60,095 bases of DNA from Helicobacter valdiviensis (lineage in GTDB: Bacteria > Campylobacterota > Campylobacteria > Campylobacterales > Helicobacteraceae). A program made the translations under genes and the position numbers. Positions 8,544 to 17,905 of this stretch are shown here, in pieces. The stretch is taken from assembly GCF_003245365.1 (NCBI RefSeq), contig NZ_NBIU01000009.1, forward strand, positions 1-60,095, in the 5' to 3' direction. The notes beneath the pieces are model-generated. The model searched no databases. It saw only the letters and a program-made list of their open reading frames with translations, and was not told where the DNA came from. Within the stretch, counting starts at the first letter, position 1. Every line of letters starts with the position of its first letter.

Positions 8544-9392
8544 TTAGTGAGCATCTTTCCAAATTTTTCTTTTCCAAAGATATGCAACAACACCCATAAT
8601 AACCATGAAAATTACAAGTTTATAGCCTAATGATTCGCGTTCAGCTTTCTTACTATCACCTACACTCTCCATATAAGCAATCACTTGTTTTTCGCTCTGT
8701 TCAGTTAAACCAACTCTTGGCATTGCAGTTCCTGCAAGTCTTTTTTGCGGATCATTAATGAAAGTATGTAAATAATCTAAACTTCTACTTCTAATCATCA
8801 TAGAAAGATCTGGAACTTTTGTCCCCATATAAGTAGTTAATCCACCCTCTGCACTCAATTTATCATATTTCATACCATGGCATCTGCTACAAGCATCTAT
8901 AAACACTTCTTTATTGCTAAGCTCTTTTGGAGCAATAGACTCTAAATAAGCAACCATATCTAAAATTTCTCTATCACTCATCCAATTATAAGCTGGCATA
9001 GGGTGTGGCATTTCTTTAAATTTATGTGTTTGCTTTGTGGCAACTGCTGCATCTTTTAAAAGATTTGCTAAGAAATGCTTATCATAAATCAAACCCGCTG
9101 TGCTTAAATCTGGTGGATTTACACCATAAGCTGCTATTGCATCATTAGGAGAGAAAGGAGAAGCAACACTTTCTTTTTTAATAGAGTGGCATGCCACACA
9201 ATTTTCCATAACAAGTTTTTTACCATTTTCAATATTTGCTTCACCTTCTGCATTTAAAGCAGGCAAATCTGAAAACTTATAATCTGCTGGGGCTACTTCT
9301 GGATTCATTTGAGAATGTGCAAAAGGCTCTACTCCCCAATAAATAACACCTGTAATTACAACCACAATAATTAATGCTAAAAATTCTTTCAT
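8544..9392 (-). CDS. petC: Di-haem cytochrome c subunit of the bc1 complex
   Basis: This subunit passes electrons from the Rieske centre to soluble cytochrome c. The 282-residue product has an N-terminal membrane helix (about 4-20), two CXXCH haem sites (C65-H69 and C168-H172) and a C-terminal membrane anchor (about 257-276). Epsilonproteobacteria use such a di-haem protein, made of two cytochrome c-like modules, in place of classical mono-haem cytochrome c1. MPHPMPAY and TAMPRVG supply candidate axial Met ligands. It is 10 bp downstream of petB. Confidence 0.93.
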   Translation of the reverse strand: MKEFLALIIVVVITGVIYWGVEPFAHSQMNPEVAPADYKFSDLPALNAEGEANIENGKKLVMENCVACHSIKKESVASPFSPNDAIAAYGVNPPDLSTAGLIYDKHFLANLLKDAAVATKQTHKFKEMPHPMPAYNWMSDREILDMVAYLESIAPKELSNKEVFIDACSRCHGMKYDKLSAEGGLTTYMGTKVPDLSMMIRSRSLDYLHTFINDPQKRLAGTAMPRVGLTEQSEKQVIAYMESVGDSKKAERESLGYKLVIFMVIMGVVAYLWKRKIWKDAH

Positions 9393-9402
9393 CGCTTACT
9401 CC

Positions 9403-10632
9403 TTATGCATTCTTATTGTTTTCTAATTTTGTAATAATTGGCAAAATCACAAAGAATAAAGCCAAGAAAAGAATTGTAGCTGCAAAACCAATATAAGCAT
9501 TTACTCCTGTTGGAGGTAATTTACCATAAATGGTTAAAACAATCATATCTGCAATCAAAACCCAAAACCAAACAGCAAATGCAGGACGCTTATGTGCAGG
9601 AGCTACCACATTACTTCTATCAAGCCATGGTAAAAGCATAAAAATCACATTTGCAATTCCAAAAGCAATCAGTCCTAAATCCGCACTAAAGAAGAAACCT
9701 CTTAAAATCTCATAACTCCATAAGAAATACCATTCTGGATAAATATGTGGCGGTGTTTTTAAATGATCTGCTGGATCAAAATTAATAGGATCAAGCGCAA
9801 AACTATAATGGTAACATACCAAATAGAATAAAATTGCTAAGAAGAAACTTGCCACAAAGAAATCTTTAGACAAGAACATTGGCCAAAAAGGAATAACTTT
9901 AGAATCTTTTTTATTTCCTGCTTTAAACTTCTCTGCCTCTGCTTCAAAATCAATTTCTTCCCCATAAAGATTATTAACATGTGGCACACGCAAAGTATAA
10001 AAATGCACTGCAATCACAGCAATAATCACTACTGGCAATAACACAACATGAAGCATAAAAAATCTTGTAAGTGTGGAATCAGCAACAATAAAATTACCTC
10101 TAATCCATTCTGTTAAATCTGGTCCCACTAAAGGAATACCGCTAAAAAGGTTTGTAATAACAGCTGCAGCCCAATAGCTCATTTGTCCCCAAGGTAACAT
10201 ATATCCACTAAATGCTTCAGCAGAAAACAAACCAAATAAAATCATACCTGTAAGCCAAATCATCTCTCTTCCACGCTTATAAGAACCATAATAAATAGCT
10301 ACAAACATATGGATATAGATGATCAAAAAGCAAACAGAAGCACTTACTGCATGCAAATGTCTCCACAACCAACCATATTTCACTTCTTGCATAATTGTGT
10401 AATTCACACTATCAAATGCCAATTTTGCATCTGGCTTATAATACATAAGTAAGAACAATCCTGATACAACCAAAAGTGTAAATAACACCACCAAAACTAT
10501 ACCCATAGCCCAAAGAAAACTAATATTTTTAGGTATCCAATATTCTGTCATCAAAACCTTCATAAGTGGTTTTAATGCTATTCTTTGATCTAGCCAATCA
10601 ACAATACCATTTGCCTTTTGTATCTGTGCCAT
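9403..10632 (-). CDS. petB: Cytochrome b of the bc1 complex
   Basis: Cytochrome b oxidises menaquinol and carries two b-type haems in the inner membrane. The 409-residue product is an unsplit cytochrome b with about nine membrane helices. Histidines for the haems are visible in WLWRHLHAVSAS and in the MLHVVLLP helix. The quinol-site motif PEWYFLWSYEILR (the PEWY box) lies near residues 300-312. It lies 9 bp after petA and before petC, so the three form the operon of respiratory complex III. Confidence 0.97.
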   Translation of the reverse strand: MAQIQKANGIVDWLDQRIALKPLMKVLMTEYWIPKNISFLWAMGIVLVVLFTLLVVSGLFLLMYYKPDAKLAFDSVNYTIMQEVKYGWLWRHLHAVSASVCFLIIYIHMFVAIYYGSYKRGREMIWLTGMILFGLFSAEAFSGYMLPWGQMSYWAAAVITNLFSGIPLVGPDLTEWIRGNFIVADSTLTRFFMLHVVLLPVVIIAVIAVHFYTLRVPHVNNLYGEEIDFEAEAEKFKAGNKKDSKVIPFWPMFLSKDFFVASFFLAILFYLVCYHYSFALDPINFDPADHLKTPPHIYPEWYFLWSYEILRGFFFSADLGLIAFGIANVIFMLLPWLDRSNVVAPAHKRPAFAVWFWVLIADMIVLTIYGKLPPTGVNAYIGFAATILFLALFFVILPIITKLENNKNA

Positions 10633-10641
10633 TAAAACTCC

Positions 10642-11145
10642 TTATGCATTTCCTACTAACTTTTTATATTCTGGACCTTCTTCTCCAAGAACTAACTTCT
10701 CACCATCAATCTTAAAGGGAGGTATCTTCATAGGAATAGGAGGCGGACCAAAAATGTTTCTACCACAGGCATCAAACCTTCCACCATGGCAAGCACAGTG
10801 AAATTCACTCTTTCCAGTATCATATGATGGAATACAACCAAGATGTGTGCATACCTGAATACCTAAACTATAATCTGCATTACCTACTACCACATCTCTT
10901 TCTTCGCATTTTTTCATTTCTGCAGTTTTCTTAATGATATATACAGGCGTTCCTCTATACTCTACTTGTCTATACTCGCCCTCTTTCATTGAGCTAAGAT
11001 CTACAGTAACAAAACCTGAAGCAACAACGCTTGGTAAAGGATCCCAAGTGGCTTTCATAGCAACCAATGATGCACCAACACCAACAGCTGCAATACCACC
11101 CAAAGTCATTCCAAGGAAGTCTCTACGATTGACATTATCTGCCAT
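10642..11145 (-). CDS. petA: Rieske iron-sulfur subunit of the bc1 complex
   Basis: The Rieske protein takes one electron from menaquinol through its [2Fe-2S] cluster. The 167-residue product starts with a twin-arginine-type signal anchor (NRRDFLGMT, residues 6-14, then a Gly/Ala-rich helix). Cluster ligands are C99/H101 (CTHLGC) and C117/H120 (CACHGG), with C104 and C119 placed to form the usual disulfide. An AGGAGGG site lies just before the ATG. It is first in petABC. Confidence 0.97.
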   Translation of the reverse strand: MADNVNRRDFLGMTLGGIAAVGVGASLVAMKATWDPLPSVVASGFVTVDLSSMKEGEYRQVEYRGTPVYIIKKTAEMKKCEERDVVVGNADYSLGIQVCTHLGCIPSYDTGKSEFHCACHGGRFDACGRNIFGPPPIPMKIPPFKIDGEKLVLGEEGPEYKKLVGNA

Positions 11146-11191
11146 TTATTCCCTCCTAATAAGAAATAAAATTTTGTGTATTAAACATATA

Positions 11192-11197
11192 ATTCTA
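11192..11197 (-). promoter_or_regulatory. Putative petABC -10 box
   Basis: On the minus strand TAGAAT lies 47 bp before the petA ATG, in an AT-rich segment; an overlapping TATATG is the alternative. No activator site was recognised. Confidence 0.35.
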
Positions 11198-11302
11198 TCA
11201 TAGAAACCTTATAAAAGCGGAAATTTTACATAAAATAGGGAAATAAAATAAGAAGATTGTTCCTTTTTAGTCAGAACTTTAAAAAGAAGTTAAAAATTAT
11301 AA

Positions 11303-11320
11303 AAGCAGGAAAACCTGCTT
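11303..11320 (-). terminator. Terminator of the ribosomal cluster after rplQ
   Basis: A perfect 7-bp stem (AAGCAGG/CCTGCTT) with a 4-base loop lies directly after the rplQ stop. On the minus strand it is followed by a T-rich tail. It closes the whole S10-spc-alpha transcript. The same AAGCAGG/CCTGCTT arms reappear in the two toxin-like transcripts elsewhere in the window. Confidence 0.85.
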
Positions 11321-11321
11321 A

Positions 11322-11672
11322 TTAAACAAGCTCGATGAAAGCCATTTCTGCTGCATCACCTCTTCTTGTTCTTGTTTTAATAATTCTTGTATAGCCACCC
11401 TTACGATCTACATATCTTGGTGCTATTTCTTTTACTAATTTTTTTACACTTTCTTTGTGTTGCAAATGAGAAAAAACAACTTGATGTGCCATATTATCAT
11501 TATTTCTAGCACGCGTAATTAACTTTTCAATATAGCTTTGCAATTCTTTAGCTTTTTGAAGAGTAGTTTCAATTTTCTCACTTTTAATCAATGCAATTGT
11601 TAGATTCTTAAGAAGAGCTTTTCTGTGAGCAGATGTTCTTCCAAGCTTTCTATATCCATGTCCATGTCTCAT
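11322..11672 (-). CDS. rplQ: 50S ribosomal protein L17
   Basis: L17 is a structural protein of the large ribosomal subunit near the peptide exit tunnel. The 116-residue product begins with the diagnostic [17 protein letters not shown] and ends with a strand rich in basic residues ([21 protein letters not shown]). It is the last gene of the alpha part of the ribosomal cluster, 13 bp after rpoA, and is followed at once by a terminator. Confidence 0.98.
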   Translation of the reverse strand: MRHGHGYRKLGRTSAHRKALLKNLTIALIKSEKIETTLQKAKELQSYIEKLITRARNNDNMAHQVVFSHLQHKESVKKLVKEIAPRYVDRKGGYTRIIKTRTRRGDAAEMAFIELV

Positions 11673-11685
11673 GATTATTCCTTAT

Positions 11686-12672
11686 TTATTTTCCAAATTT
11701 TTTCTTCAGCATTGCTGCTAATTCTTCTGGCACTTCTTTGCTTACTGGATAGCCTAACTCTTCCAATTTAGCTGTAACTTCGTCCAAAGACTTCTTGCCT
11801 AAATTTTTAATCTCTTTAATTTGATCCTCGCTAAGCAATACTAGTTCTCCTAGATACTTAATGCCTGATCTATCAAGACAATTAAAACTTCTAGCACTTA
11901 AATTTAAGCTATCAATTGTTTGGAGTAATTTTTTAAATTCTGGATTTTCATCACTACTTTCAGTTTCAGGAACTTCAATATCTAATTCAGAATTAAAAAT
12001 CGCCATTTGCTTATGCATTACACTCAATGCATTTTTAAAAGCTGCTAAAGGTTCGATTTGCCCATCTGTTTGAATATCAAAAACCACTTTTTCAAAGTTT
12101 GGATCATCTTCTAAAAGCATATTTTCAATTGAATAAGTTACATTGCTAACAGGAGTAAAATAAGCATCTAATGGCATATAGCCTTCTGGTGCTTCTCTTC
12201 TTGTTTCCTCACTTGGCACATAACCGATACCTTTTTTAACAATAATAGTAAAATTCAATACTGCATCTTCATTAATAGTAGCTAAGTGAATATCAGGAGT
12301 TACAATATCTACAAGATCATTTGCTAAATCTTCTCCCTTAATTACTTTAGGACCATTAAATTTATAATCAATACTTACTACTTCGCTCTCATCTTTAATC
12401 CTAAAACGGATGGTTTTAAGATTAACAATAAAATGCGATACATCTTCTACCACACCACGCACAGAATCAAATTCATGTGTAGCACCTGCAATATGAAGTG
12501 CTGTTGGAGCATAACCAACAGAACTTCCTAGCAATAAACGACGCAAAGGGTGTGCTAGTGTAATTGCATATCCAAATTCAAAAGGATAAGCCGTGATTTG
12601 TATTCTATTTTTACCAACCTCACGCACCTCAATTTTATTGGGAACATGAGGAGAAGTTTTAATACTTTTCAT
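11686..12672 (-). CDS. rpoA: RNA polymerase subunit alpha
   Basis: The alpha subunit nucleates RNA polymerase assembly (N-terminal domain, about residues 1-235) and contacts UP elements and activators (C-terminal domain, about 255-328). The 328-residue product is of normal length. The first domain has the dimerisation segment HPLRRLLLGSSVGYAPTAL. The second has the helix-hairpin-helix ending in IKNLGKKSLDEV. An acidic linker (PETESSDENPE) joins them. It lies between rpsD and rplQ as in most bacteria, preceded by AAAGGAG. Confidence 0.99.
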   Translation of the reverse strand: MKSIKTSPHVPNKIEVREVGKNRIQITAYPFEFGYAITLAHPLRRLLLGSSVGYAPTALHIAGATHEFDSVRGVVEDVSHFIVNLKTIRFRIKDESEVVSIDYKFNGPKVIKGEDLANDLVDIVTPDIHLATINEDAVLNFTIIVKKGIGYVPSEETRREAPEGYMPLDAYFTPVSNVTYSIENMLLEDDPNFEKVVFDIQTDGQIEPLAAFKNALSVMHKQMAIFNSELDIEVPETESSDENPEFKKLLQTIDSLNLSARSFNCLDRSGIKYLGELVLLSEDQIKEIKNLGKKSLDEVTAKLEELGYPVSKEVPEELAAMLKKKFGK

Positions 12673-12691
12673 AGAGACTCTCCTTTAAATT

Positions 12692-13318
12692 TTACTTAGA
12701 ATACAACTCAACAATGAGCCTTTCTTCAATAGGAATAACAACCTCTTCTCTTTCTGGCATTCTTGTAAAAATACCAAAAACTTTCTCTTGATCCACATCA
12801 ACCCATGGAACAATACCTGTTTGCTTTGTTAATTCAATAGCTCTTTGGATTTGAGGATTGTTTTTTGTTTTTTCACAAATTTCAATTTTTTGCCCTACGC
12901 TTACTAGAGCAGAAGGAATGTCTAGCTTTTTTCCATCTACAAGAATATGTCCATGTGTTACAAGCTGTCTAGCAAATCTTCTTGTTGTAGCAAATCCCAT
13001 TCTATAAACTACATTATCCAATCTTCTTTCAATCAATTTTACTAGATTTTCCCCTGTATTTCCTTCAAGCCTATTTGCTTCCACAAACATTGCTCTAAAT
13101 TGTTTTTCAGAAACACCATACATCATTCTAGCTTTTTGTTTTTCTCTTAATTGGATACCATATTCTGAAATTTTACCGCGTCTTTGTCCATGTTGTCCGG
13201 GAGCATATGGACGCTTATCTAGTGCACTCTTACCTGCTAATCTTCTTTCACCTTTTAAAGCAAGAGAAACACCAAATCTTCTTTCAATTTTTTCTACAGG
13301 ACCTCTGTATCTTGCCAT
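12692..13318 (-). CDS. rpsD: 30S ribosomal protein S4
   Basis: S4 is a primary 16S rRNA binder that starts assembly of the small-subunit body. The 208-residue product begins with [14 protein letters not shown] and carries an S4 RNA-binding domain (about residues 95-160) with the [12 protein letters not shown] motif. The N-terminal region has no CXXC zinc knuckle, so it is the zinc-free form. In other bacteria S4 represses its operon by binding an mRNA leader. A structured leader upstream of rpmJ is a candidate target here, as an inference. Confidence 0.98.
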   Translation of the reverse strand: MARYRGPVEKIERRFGVSLALKGERRLAGKSALDKRPYAPGQHGQRRGKISEYGIQLREKQKARMMYGVSEKQFRAMFVEANRLEGNTGENLVKLIERRLDNVVYRMGFATTRRFARQLVTHGHILVDGKKLDIPSALVSVGQKIEICEKTKNNPQIQRAIELTKQTGIVPWVDVDQEKVFGIFTRMPEREEVVIPIEERLIVELYSK

Positions 13319-13329
13319 ATTCTAACTCC

Positions 13330-13722
13330 TTACACTCTTCTTCTTTTTGGTGGGCGACAACCATTGTGTGGCAATGGTGTTACATCTTTAAACCATAATA
13401 CTTTAATTCCCTCAATACTACCTAGGCTTTTTACAGCAGTTTCTCTACCGCTACCTGGACCTTGTATCTTAACTCCTAATTCCTTAATACCATGCTCTTT
13501 AGCTTTTGCTACTGCATCTTCAACAGCTTGTTGTGCTGCATAAGGAGTAGATTTTTTACTTCCTTTAAAACCTAATGCACCTGCTGTGCTCCAGCAAATT
13601 ACATTTCCCATCTCATCAGTAATTGTTACGCTTGTATTATTAAAAGCAGCAGAAATATGGATAATACCTCTTGCTATATTTTTTCTTACAATTCTTTTTT
13701 TAGTTACATTTCTTTTAGCCAT
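13330..13722 (-). CDS. rpsK: 30S ribosomal protein S11
   Basis: S11 sits on the platform of the small subunit and helps position mRNA in the E site. The 130-residue product has the conserved core [25 protein letters not shown] (here in short form: [16 protein letters not shown]) and the family C-terminus ending PPKRRRV. It is 9 bp after rpsM in the alpha cluster. Confidence 0.98.
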   Translation of the reverse strand: MAKRNVTKKRIVRKNIARGIIHISAAFNNTSVTITDEMGNVICWSTAGALGFKGSKKSTPYAAQQAVEDAVAKAKEHGIKELGVKIQGPGSGRETAVKSLGSIEGIKVLWFKDVTPLPHNGCRPPKRRRV

Positions 13723-13731
13723 TTTTACCCC

Positions 13732-14100
13732 TTATTTAGATGCACTACCAACAGTTTTTCTCTTACCTTTTCGTGTTCTTGCATTGTTTTTAGTAGTTTG
13801 ACCACGAACAGGAAGACCTTTTCTATGTCTTAAACCTCGATAGTTACCTAAATCCATAAGAGATTTAATATCCATTGTAACTTTTTTGCGTAAATCACCC
13901 TCTACGATGTGGTGAGCTTGAATTTCTTTTGCAATAGAAGAAACTTCATCTTCACCAAGGTCTTGCACCCTTTTATCATAAGAAATATTCACTGCTTTTA
14001 AAATATCTCTTGAAGTCTTTAAACCGATACCATAAATATAGGTTAAAGCATATTCAATTCTCTTTTTCTTGGGTAAATCAACACCAGCAATTCTCGCCAT
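13732..14100 (-). CDS. rpsM: 30S ribosomal protein S13
   Basis: S13 forms inter-subunit bridges and contacts P-site tRNA through its basic tail. The 122-residue product begins [19 protein letters not shown], has the helix-two-turn-helix segment [15 protein letters not shown] and ends in a Lys/Arg-rich tail ([10 protein letters not shown]). It follows rpmJ by 11 bp. Confidence 0.98.
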   Translation of the reverse strand: MARIAGVDLPKKKRIEYALTYIYGIGLKTSRDILKAVNISYDKRVQDLGEDEVSSIAKEIQAHHIVEGDLRKKVTMDIKSLMDLGNYRGLRHRKGLPVRGQTTKNNARTRKGKRKTVGSASK

Positions 14101-14111
14101 TCTTTTTCCTT

Positions 14112-14225
14112 TTAACCTTGTCTTTGTTTATGTTTTGGATTCTCGCAAATTACTCGAATCACGCCTTTTCTCTTGATAACTTTACATTTATCACACATCT
14201 TTTTAACAGAAGGTCTAACTTTCAT
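14112..14225 (-). CDS. rpmJ: 50S ribosomal protein L36
   Basis: L36 is the smallest large-subunit protein. The 37-residue product starts [15 protein letters not shown] and carries the zinc-ribbon ligands C11, C14, C27 and H32, so it is the zinc-binding (C+) form. The ATG follows AGGAG. Unlike the other genes of the cluster it is preceded by a 215-bp gap with its own promoter-like box and hairpins, so it may head a separately controlled transcript with rpsM, rpsK, rpsD, rpoA and rplQ. Confidence 0.97.
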   Translation of the reverse strand: MKVRPSVKKMCDKCKVIKRKGVIRVICENPKHKQRQG

Positions 14226-14440
14226 AAGTTCTCCTAACTTTTAATTCTTAAAGTTTTATATTTTAAAACCCCAAGCTTTTTTGGTAACAACCAAAAAACA
14301 TTACTGAATTGCTCTAAATTTCAAAAATTTATTGCTTCTTAAAATGAATTTTAAGCATTGAGTTTATAGTCCTCCAAAGGCTTATTCATCACCTAAACGA
14401 CTATGAAAAGTGGTAATTATACTTAAAAGCTTATTAAAAA
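14226..14440 (-). promoter_or_regulatory. Structured leader region upstream of rpmJ
   Basis: This is the only sizeable gap in the ribosomal cluster. It holds a -10 box (minus strand, 14416-14421). Going downstream on the minus strand it then holds a long-range pair ATAGTC/GACTAT (14366-14371 with 14399-14404), an 8-bp inverted repeat CTTAAAAT/ATTTTAAG (about 14338-14355) and a 9-bp stem TTTTTTGGT/ACCAAAAAA with a 4-base loop (14277-14298). The RNA would have a leader of about 180 nt. This is consistent with autogenous control of the alpha operon, but I see no known S4-type pseudoknot by eye. Confidence 0.55.
14416..14421 (-). promoter_or_regulatory. Putative -10 box for rpmJ-rplQ
   Basis: A perfect TATAAT on the minus strand lies 20 bp after the infA stop and about 190 bp before rpmJ. 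The predicted start is near 14409. Confidence 0.6.
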
Positions 14441-14659
14441 CTACTTATACCTAAAAGTAATTCTGCCTTTATCCAAACTATAAGGAGTTAATTCAATTTT
14501 AACTTTATCCCCTTGGAGTATTTTAATATAATGCATTCTCATTCTTCCTGCAATATGACATAAAATAATATGTCCATTCTCCAACTCTACACGAAAAGTC
14601 GCATTTGGTAATGCCTCTTTAACAATCCCATCTACTTCTATAACATCATCTTTTGCCAA
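14441..14659 (-). CDS. infA: Translation initiation factor IF-1
   Basis: IF-1 blocks the ribosomal A site during initiation. The 72-residue product is a single OB-fold protein with the family segments [17 protein letters not shown] and [19 protein letters not shown] (two overlapping parts of the fold) and the C-terminal KGRITFRYK. It is 3 bp after map. In the ribosomal cluster of other bacteria it occupies the same position between map and rpmJ. Confidence 0.98.
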   Translation of the reverse strand: MAKDDVIEVDGIVKEALPNATFRVELENGHIILCHIAGRMRMHYIKILQGDKVKIELTPYSLDKGRITFRYK

Positions 14660-14662
14660 GTT

Positions 14663-15421
14663 TTATTCCTTTGATAAAATTTCAGCTTTGCCATTAATAA
14701 TAGCAACCGTATGTTCATAATGACTACCTCTTAAGCCATCTGTTGAAACAACACTCCATTCATCTTCTAAAATTTTGGGATTCCCTTCTTTTTGACAAAT
14801 CATAGGCTCAATACAAAAAACCATTCCCTCTTTGATTTTGTCTCCCTGTTTTGCTTTTTTACCTTCAAGATAATTAGGTATCTCAGGTGCTTCATGAGGT
14901 TTTCTGCCAATCCCATGTCCGCAAAATCCAAGTAAAGGCACATATCCATAATCTAAGATGAATTGCTCGATCAAAGCACTAAGCTCCTTAAAATGCATAC
15001 CTACTTTAATCTGACTAATTGCATAATAAAGTGCATCTTTTGAGCAAGCAATTAATCTTGTATCTTCTTTAGAAATATTTCCTACACCACAAGTAATTGC
15101 AGCATCTCCATACCAACCATTTAAATTTGTTCCAATATCAAGCCCTATAATATCTCCCTCTTTAAGAACATAAGAGTTTGGAATACCATGGATGATTACT
15201 TCATTTACAGAAGTGCAAACAGAACCGCTAAAACCATATAACCCCTTAAATGAAGGCGTAGCACCACAAGAGAGGATAAACTCCTCCCCCATTTTGTCAA
15301 TTTCTTTCAAAGACATTCCTGGTTTAATATGTGCTTTTAAATGGTTAAGCGTCTTAGCTACAATCCTGCTTGCTTTACGCAATTGTTCTATTTCATTAGG
15401 TTTTCTAATAGAAATTGCCAT
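14663..15421 (-). CDS. map: Methionine aminopeptidase
   Basis: The enzyme removes the initiator methionine from nascent proteins. The 252-residue product is a type I (pita-bread fold) enzyme. The metal ligands are visible in order: Asp in GLDIGT, Asp in WYGDAA, His in GFCGHGIG, Glu in IEPMIC and Glu in the C-terminal IING region after EHTVAI. It shares one base with the end of secY, so expression is coupled to it. Confidence 0.98.
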   Translation of the reverse strand: MAISIRKPNEIEQLRKASRIVAKTLNHLKAHIKPGMSLKEIDKMGEEFILSCGATPSFKGLYGFSGSVCTSVNEVIIHGIPNSYVLKEGDIIGLDIGTNLNGWYGDAAITCGVGNISKEDTRLIACSKDALYYAISQIKVGMHFKELSALIEQFILDYGYVPLLGFCGHGIGRKPHEAPEIPNYLEGKKAKQGDKIKEGMVFCIEPMICQKEGNPKILEDEWSVVSTDGLRGSHYEHTVAIINGKAEILSKE

Positions 15422-16680
15422 TATAAACCTACCGCACTAAGCGTTTTATATTTATTCATATAAATTTGCGCTTCTATTTTTCTCATTGTATCTACAGCAA
15501 CTTGCACTACGATTAATACTGCTGTTCCTCCAAAATAAAAAGGAACTCCTGAAGCTTTTACCAAAACCCAAGGAAGCGTAGAAATAAGTGCTAAATACAA
15601 AGAACCCCAAAATGTCAAATTGCTTGCAACATTATTTAAAAATCCTGCTGTGCCCTCACCTGGTCTAATTCCTGGTATAAAGCCACCTTGTCTTTTAAGA
15701 TTTTCTGAAATATCTTTTGCATTAAATACAATAGAAGAATAAAAATAAGCAAAAAAGATCACTAATAAGAACATCAATACATTATAAATGTATCCATTAG
15801 GATTTAAATAATCTGCTATTTTCATAATAACTTCATTAGAAGAAGCCTGCAAAAGTGTGCTAGGAAACATCAATAAAGCAGAAGCAAAAATAGGAGGAAT
15901 TACACCGCTAAGATTTAATTTAATAGGAATATAATTCATAATTCTCTTATCTTGATTTTGCATTACCACTTTCCTTGAATAAGAAACTGGAACTCTTCTT
16001 TCTCCAAGCTCTACAAAAATGATACAAACTACTGTTATGATGATAATAGCCAGAATAAATAAAAGTGCTAACCAACTTAACTGCTTAGTATTTACAAGCT
16101 CAAAAGTTCCTGCAATTGCACTTGGAATTCCTGAAACAATACCTGCAAAAATAATTAAGCTAATACCATTTCCAATACCTCTTTGGGTAATCTGCTCTCC
16201 AATCCACATAAGCATCATAGTTCCACATAACATAGAAAAAGCAGAAATAGCTATAAATACATTCATATCAATCATAATGGCACCATTAGGCCCTGTCCCT
16301 AAACTCTTTAAACCAATAGAAACACCCACAGCTTGCATAAGTGTAATTACCACAGTAACATAACGCACAATTTGCATATATTTTTGCATACCATCGCGTT
16401 CTTTTTTCATTTTAGCTAAATTAGGAAAAGTAGCCGCTAATAATTCCATAATAATAGAAGCTGTAATGTAGGGCATAATGCCTAAAGAAATGATACTTAG
16501 TCGCTCAACTGCATTACCACTAAACATATTGAACAAACCAAGTGCATTGGAAGAATTGCTATCAAAAAAAGCTTTAATAGCAGCAGTATCAACACCCGGT
16601 ACTGGCACATAAGCCAAAACTCTATAGGCTAAAAGAAAGCCTAGAGTAATGAGTATCTTAGTAACAATTGTTTTACTCAT
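15421..16680 (-). CDS. secY: Preprotein translocase subunit SecY
   Basis: SecY is the channel of the Sec translocon in the inner membrane. The 419-residue product has ten predicted membrane helices. Family segments visible are the plug and first periplasmic region with NMFSGNAVERLSIISLGIMP, GIGNGISLIIFAGIV in the middle and the cytoplasmic loop GERRVPVSYSR. It lies directly after rplO (1-bp overlap) and before map. Confidence 0.98.
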   Translation of the reverse strand: MSKTIVTKILITLGFLLAYRVLAYVPVPGVDTAAIKAFFDSNSSNALGLFNMFSGNAVERLSIISLGIMPYITASIIMELLAATFPNLAKMKKERDGMQKYMQIVRYVTVVITLMQAVGVSIGLKSLGTGPNGAIMIDMNVFIAISAFSMLCGTMMLMWIGEQITQRGIGNGISLIIFAGIVSGIPSAIAGTFELVNTKQLSWLALLFILAIIIITVVCIIFVELGERRVPVSYSRKVVMQNQDKRIMNYIPIKLNLSGVIPPIFASALLMFPSTLLQASSNEVIMKIADYLNPNGYIYNVLMFLLVIFFAYFYSSIVFNAKDISENLKRQGGFIPGIRPGEGTAGFLNNVASNLTFWGSLYLALISTLPWVLVKASGVPFYFGGTAVLIVVQVAVDTMRKIEAQIYMNKYKTLSAVGL

Positions 16681-17081
16681 TATTTGTGTCCACTTACTTT
16701 GATTCTTTCATCTTTAATTTTAGCTACTAAATCTTTAGCGTTAGAACCAATCAGCTTGATACTTGTAGTATAAGATGGGAAGCTATGGACTTCTTTAATA
16801 GTTTCAAAAGTAATTTCAGAAAGTGTAGCTACTTTTTCAATTTTTTGCACATTAATCACATAAGGCTTTACAACTCTACTTGTAAAACCTACCTTTGGCA
16901 ATCTTCTTTGTAAAGGTTGCTGACCACCTTCAAAACCTCTTTTTTGCTTAGAGCCTGTTCTAGCAGTTTGTCCTTTTCCACCTCTTGTAGAAGTTTTACC
17001 CATACCGCTACCTTGACCGCGTCCTACTCTTTTGATTTTTTTTACGCTACCTTTAGCAGGTGCCAAGTTTTCTAATGCCAT
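16680..17081 (-). CDS. rplO: 50S ribosomal protein L15
   Basis: L15 binds 23S rRNA late in large-subunit assembly. The 133-residue product starts with the Lys/Gly/Arg-rich tail [21 protein letters not shown] and has the conserved [18 protein letters not shown]. It is 9 bp after rpsE and abuts secY. Confidence 0.98.
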   Translation of the reverse strand: MALENLAPAKGSVKKIKRVGRGQGSGMGKTSTRGGKGQTARTGSKQKRGFEGGQQPLQRRLPKVGFTSRVVKPYVINVQKIEKVATLSEITFETIKEVHSFPSYTTSIKLIGSNAKDLVAKIKDERIKVSGHK

Positions 17082-17090
17082 AAACTCTCC

Positions 17091-17531
17091 TTAAGCTTTA
17101 ACTTTAGTAAGTGCTTCAATAGTAGCACGCACTACATTATAAGGGTTATTTGAGCCTAAAGATTTTGTCAAAATATCCTTAATTCCAGCCATTTCCAGCA
17201 CAGGGCGCACAGAACCACCAGCAATCACACCTGTTCCCTCACTTGCAGGCTTTAGCAAAATGATGCTTGAATTGTATTTTTCTTGAACATCATGAGCGAT
17301 TGTAGTTCCTTTAATATTTACCTTAACAATGTTTTTAAAAGCATCATCAATTGCTTTTTTGATAGCATCTGGAACCTCTTTAGCTTTTCCTAAGCCAAAG
17401 CCCACTAATCCTTCTTTATTACCAACTACTACTAATGCATTAAAGCGGAATCTTCTACCACCTTTAACAACTTTAGTTACACGGCCGACATTTACCACAA
17501 CTTCTTTAAAGTCTTCTCTATTAATTTCCAT
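17091..17531 (-). CDS. rpsE: 30S ribosomal protein S5
   Basis: S5 helps maintain decoding accuracy. The 146-residue product has the N-terminal double-stranded RNA-binding-like domain ([19 protein letters not shown]) and the C-terminal domain with [15 protein letters not shown] and [14 protein letters not shown]. It is shorter than the Escherichia coli protein at both ends, as is usual for this lineage. Confidence 0.98.
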   Translation of the reverse strand: MEINREDFKEVVVNVGRVTKVVKGGRRFRFNALVVVGNKEGLVGFGLGKAKEVPDAIKKAIDDAFKNIVKVNIKGTTIAHDVQEKYNSSIILLKPASEGTGVIAGGSVRPVLEMAGIKDILTKSLGSNNPYNVVRATIEALTKVKA

Positions 17532-17539
17532 ATTATCCC

Positions 17540-17896
17540 CTACAGAGTTATTCCATTCTCACGAAGAGAATCTGCAAAACTAGCAACAACACCATGATAT
17601 AGATAACCATTTCTATCAAAGATTACTTCATTGATGTTTTTTGCTTTTAAAGCATCTGCTAAAGCCTTAGCAATTTTCTTAACATCTTCTTTGTTGCATT
17701 TTAAGCCCATCTTTTTACCATCAACACTTGCTAAAGTTACTGCTTTTACATCATCAATAGCTTGTGCATAGAAATATCTATTAGATCTAAAAATGCTTAA
17801 TCTTGGGGCTGTTGCATGTCCAAAGATTTTTGAACGAATTCTTAACTTTCTTTTAACTCTTAGAGTTCTTTTTCTTCTAATAATCTTACTTGTCAT
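17540..17896 (-). CDS. rplR: 50S ribosomal protein L18
   Basis: L18 brings 5S rRNA to the large subunit together with L5. The 118-residue product has a very basic N-terminus ([17 protein letters not shown]), the segment [18 protein letters not shown] and the C-terminal [12 protein letters not shown] and [10 protein letters not shown]. Confidence 0.98.
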   Translation of the reverse strand: MTSKIIRRKRTLRVKRKLRIRSKIFGHATAPRLSIFRSNRYFYAQAIDDVKAVTLASVDGKKMGLKCNKEDVKKIAKALADALKAKNINEVIFDRNGYLYHGVVASFADSLRENGITL

Positions 17897-17905
17897 GACT
17901 TACCC

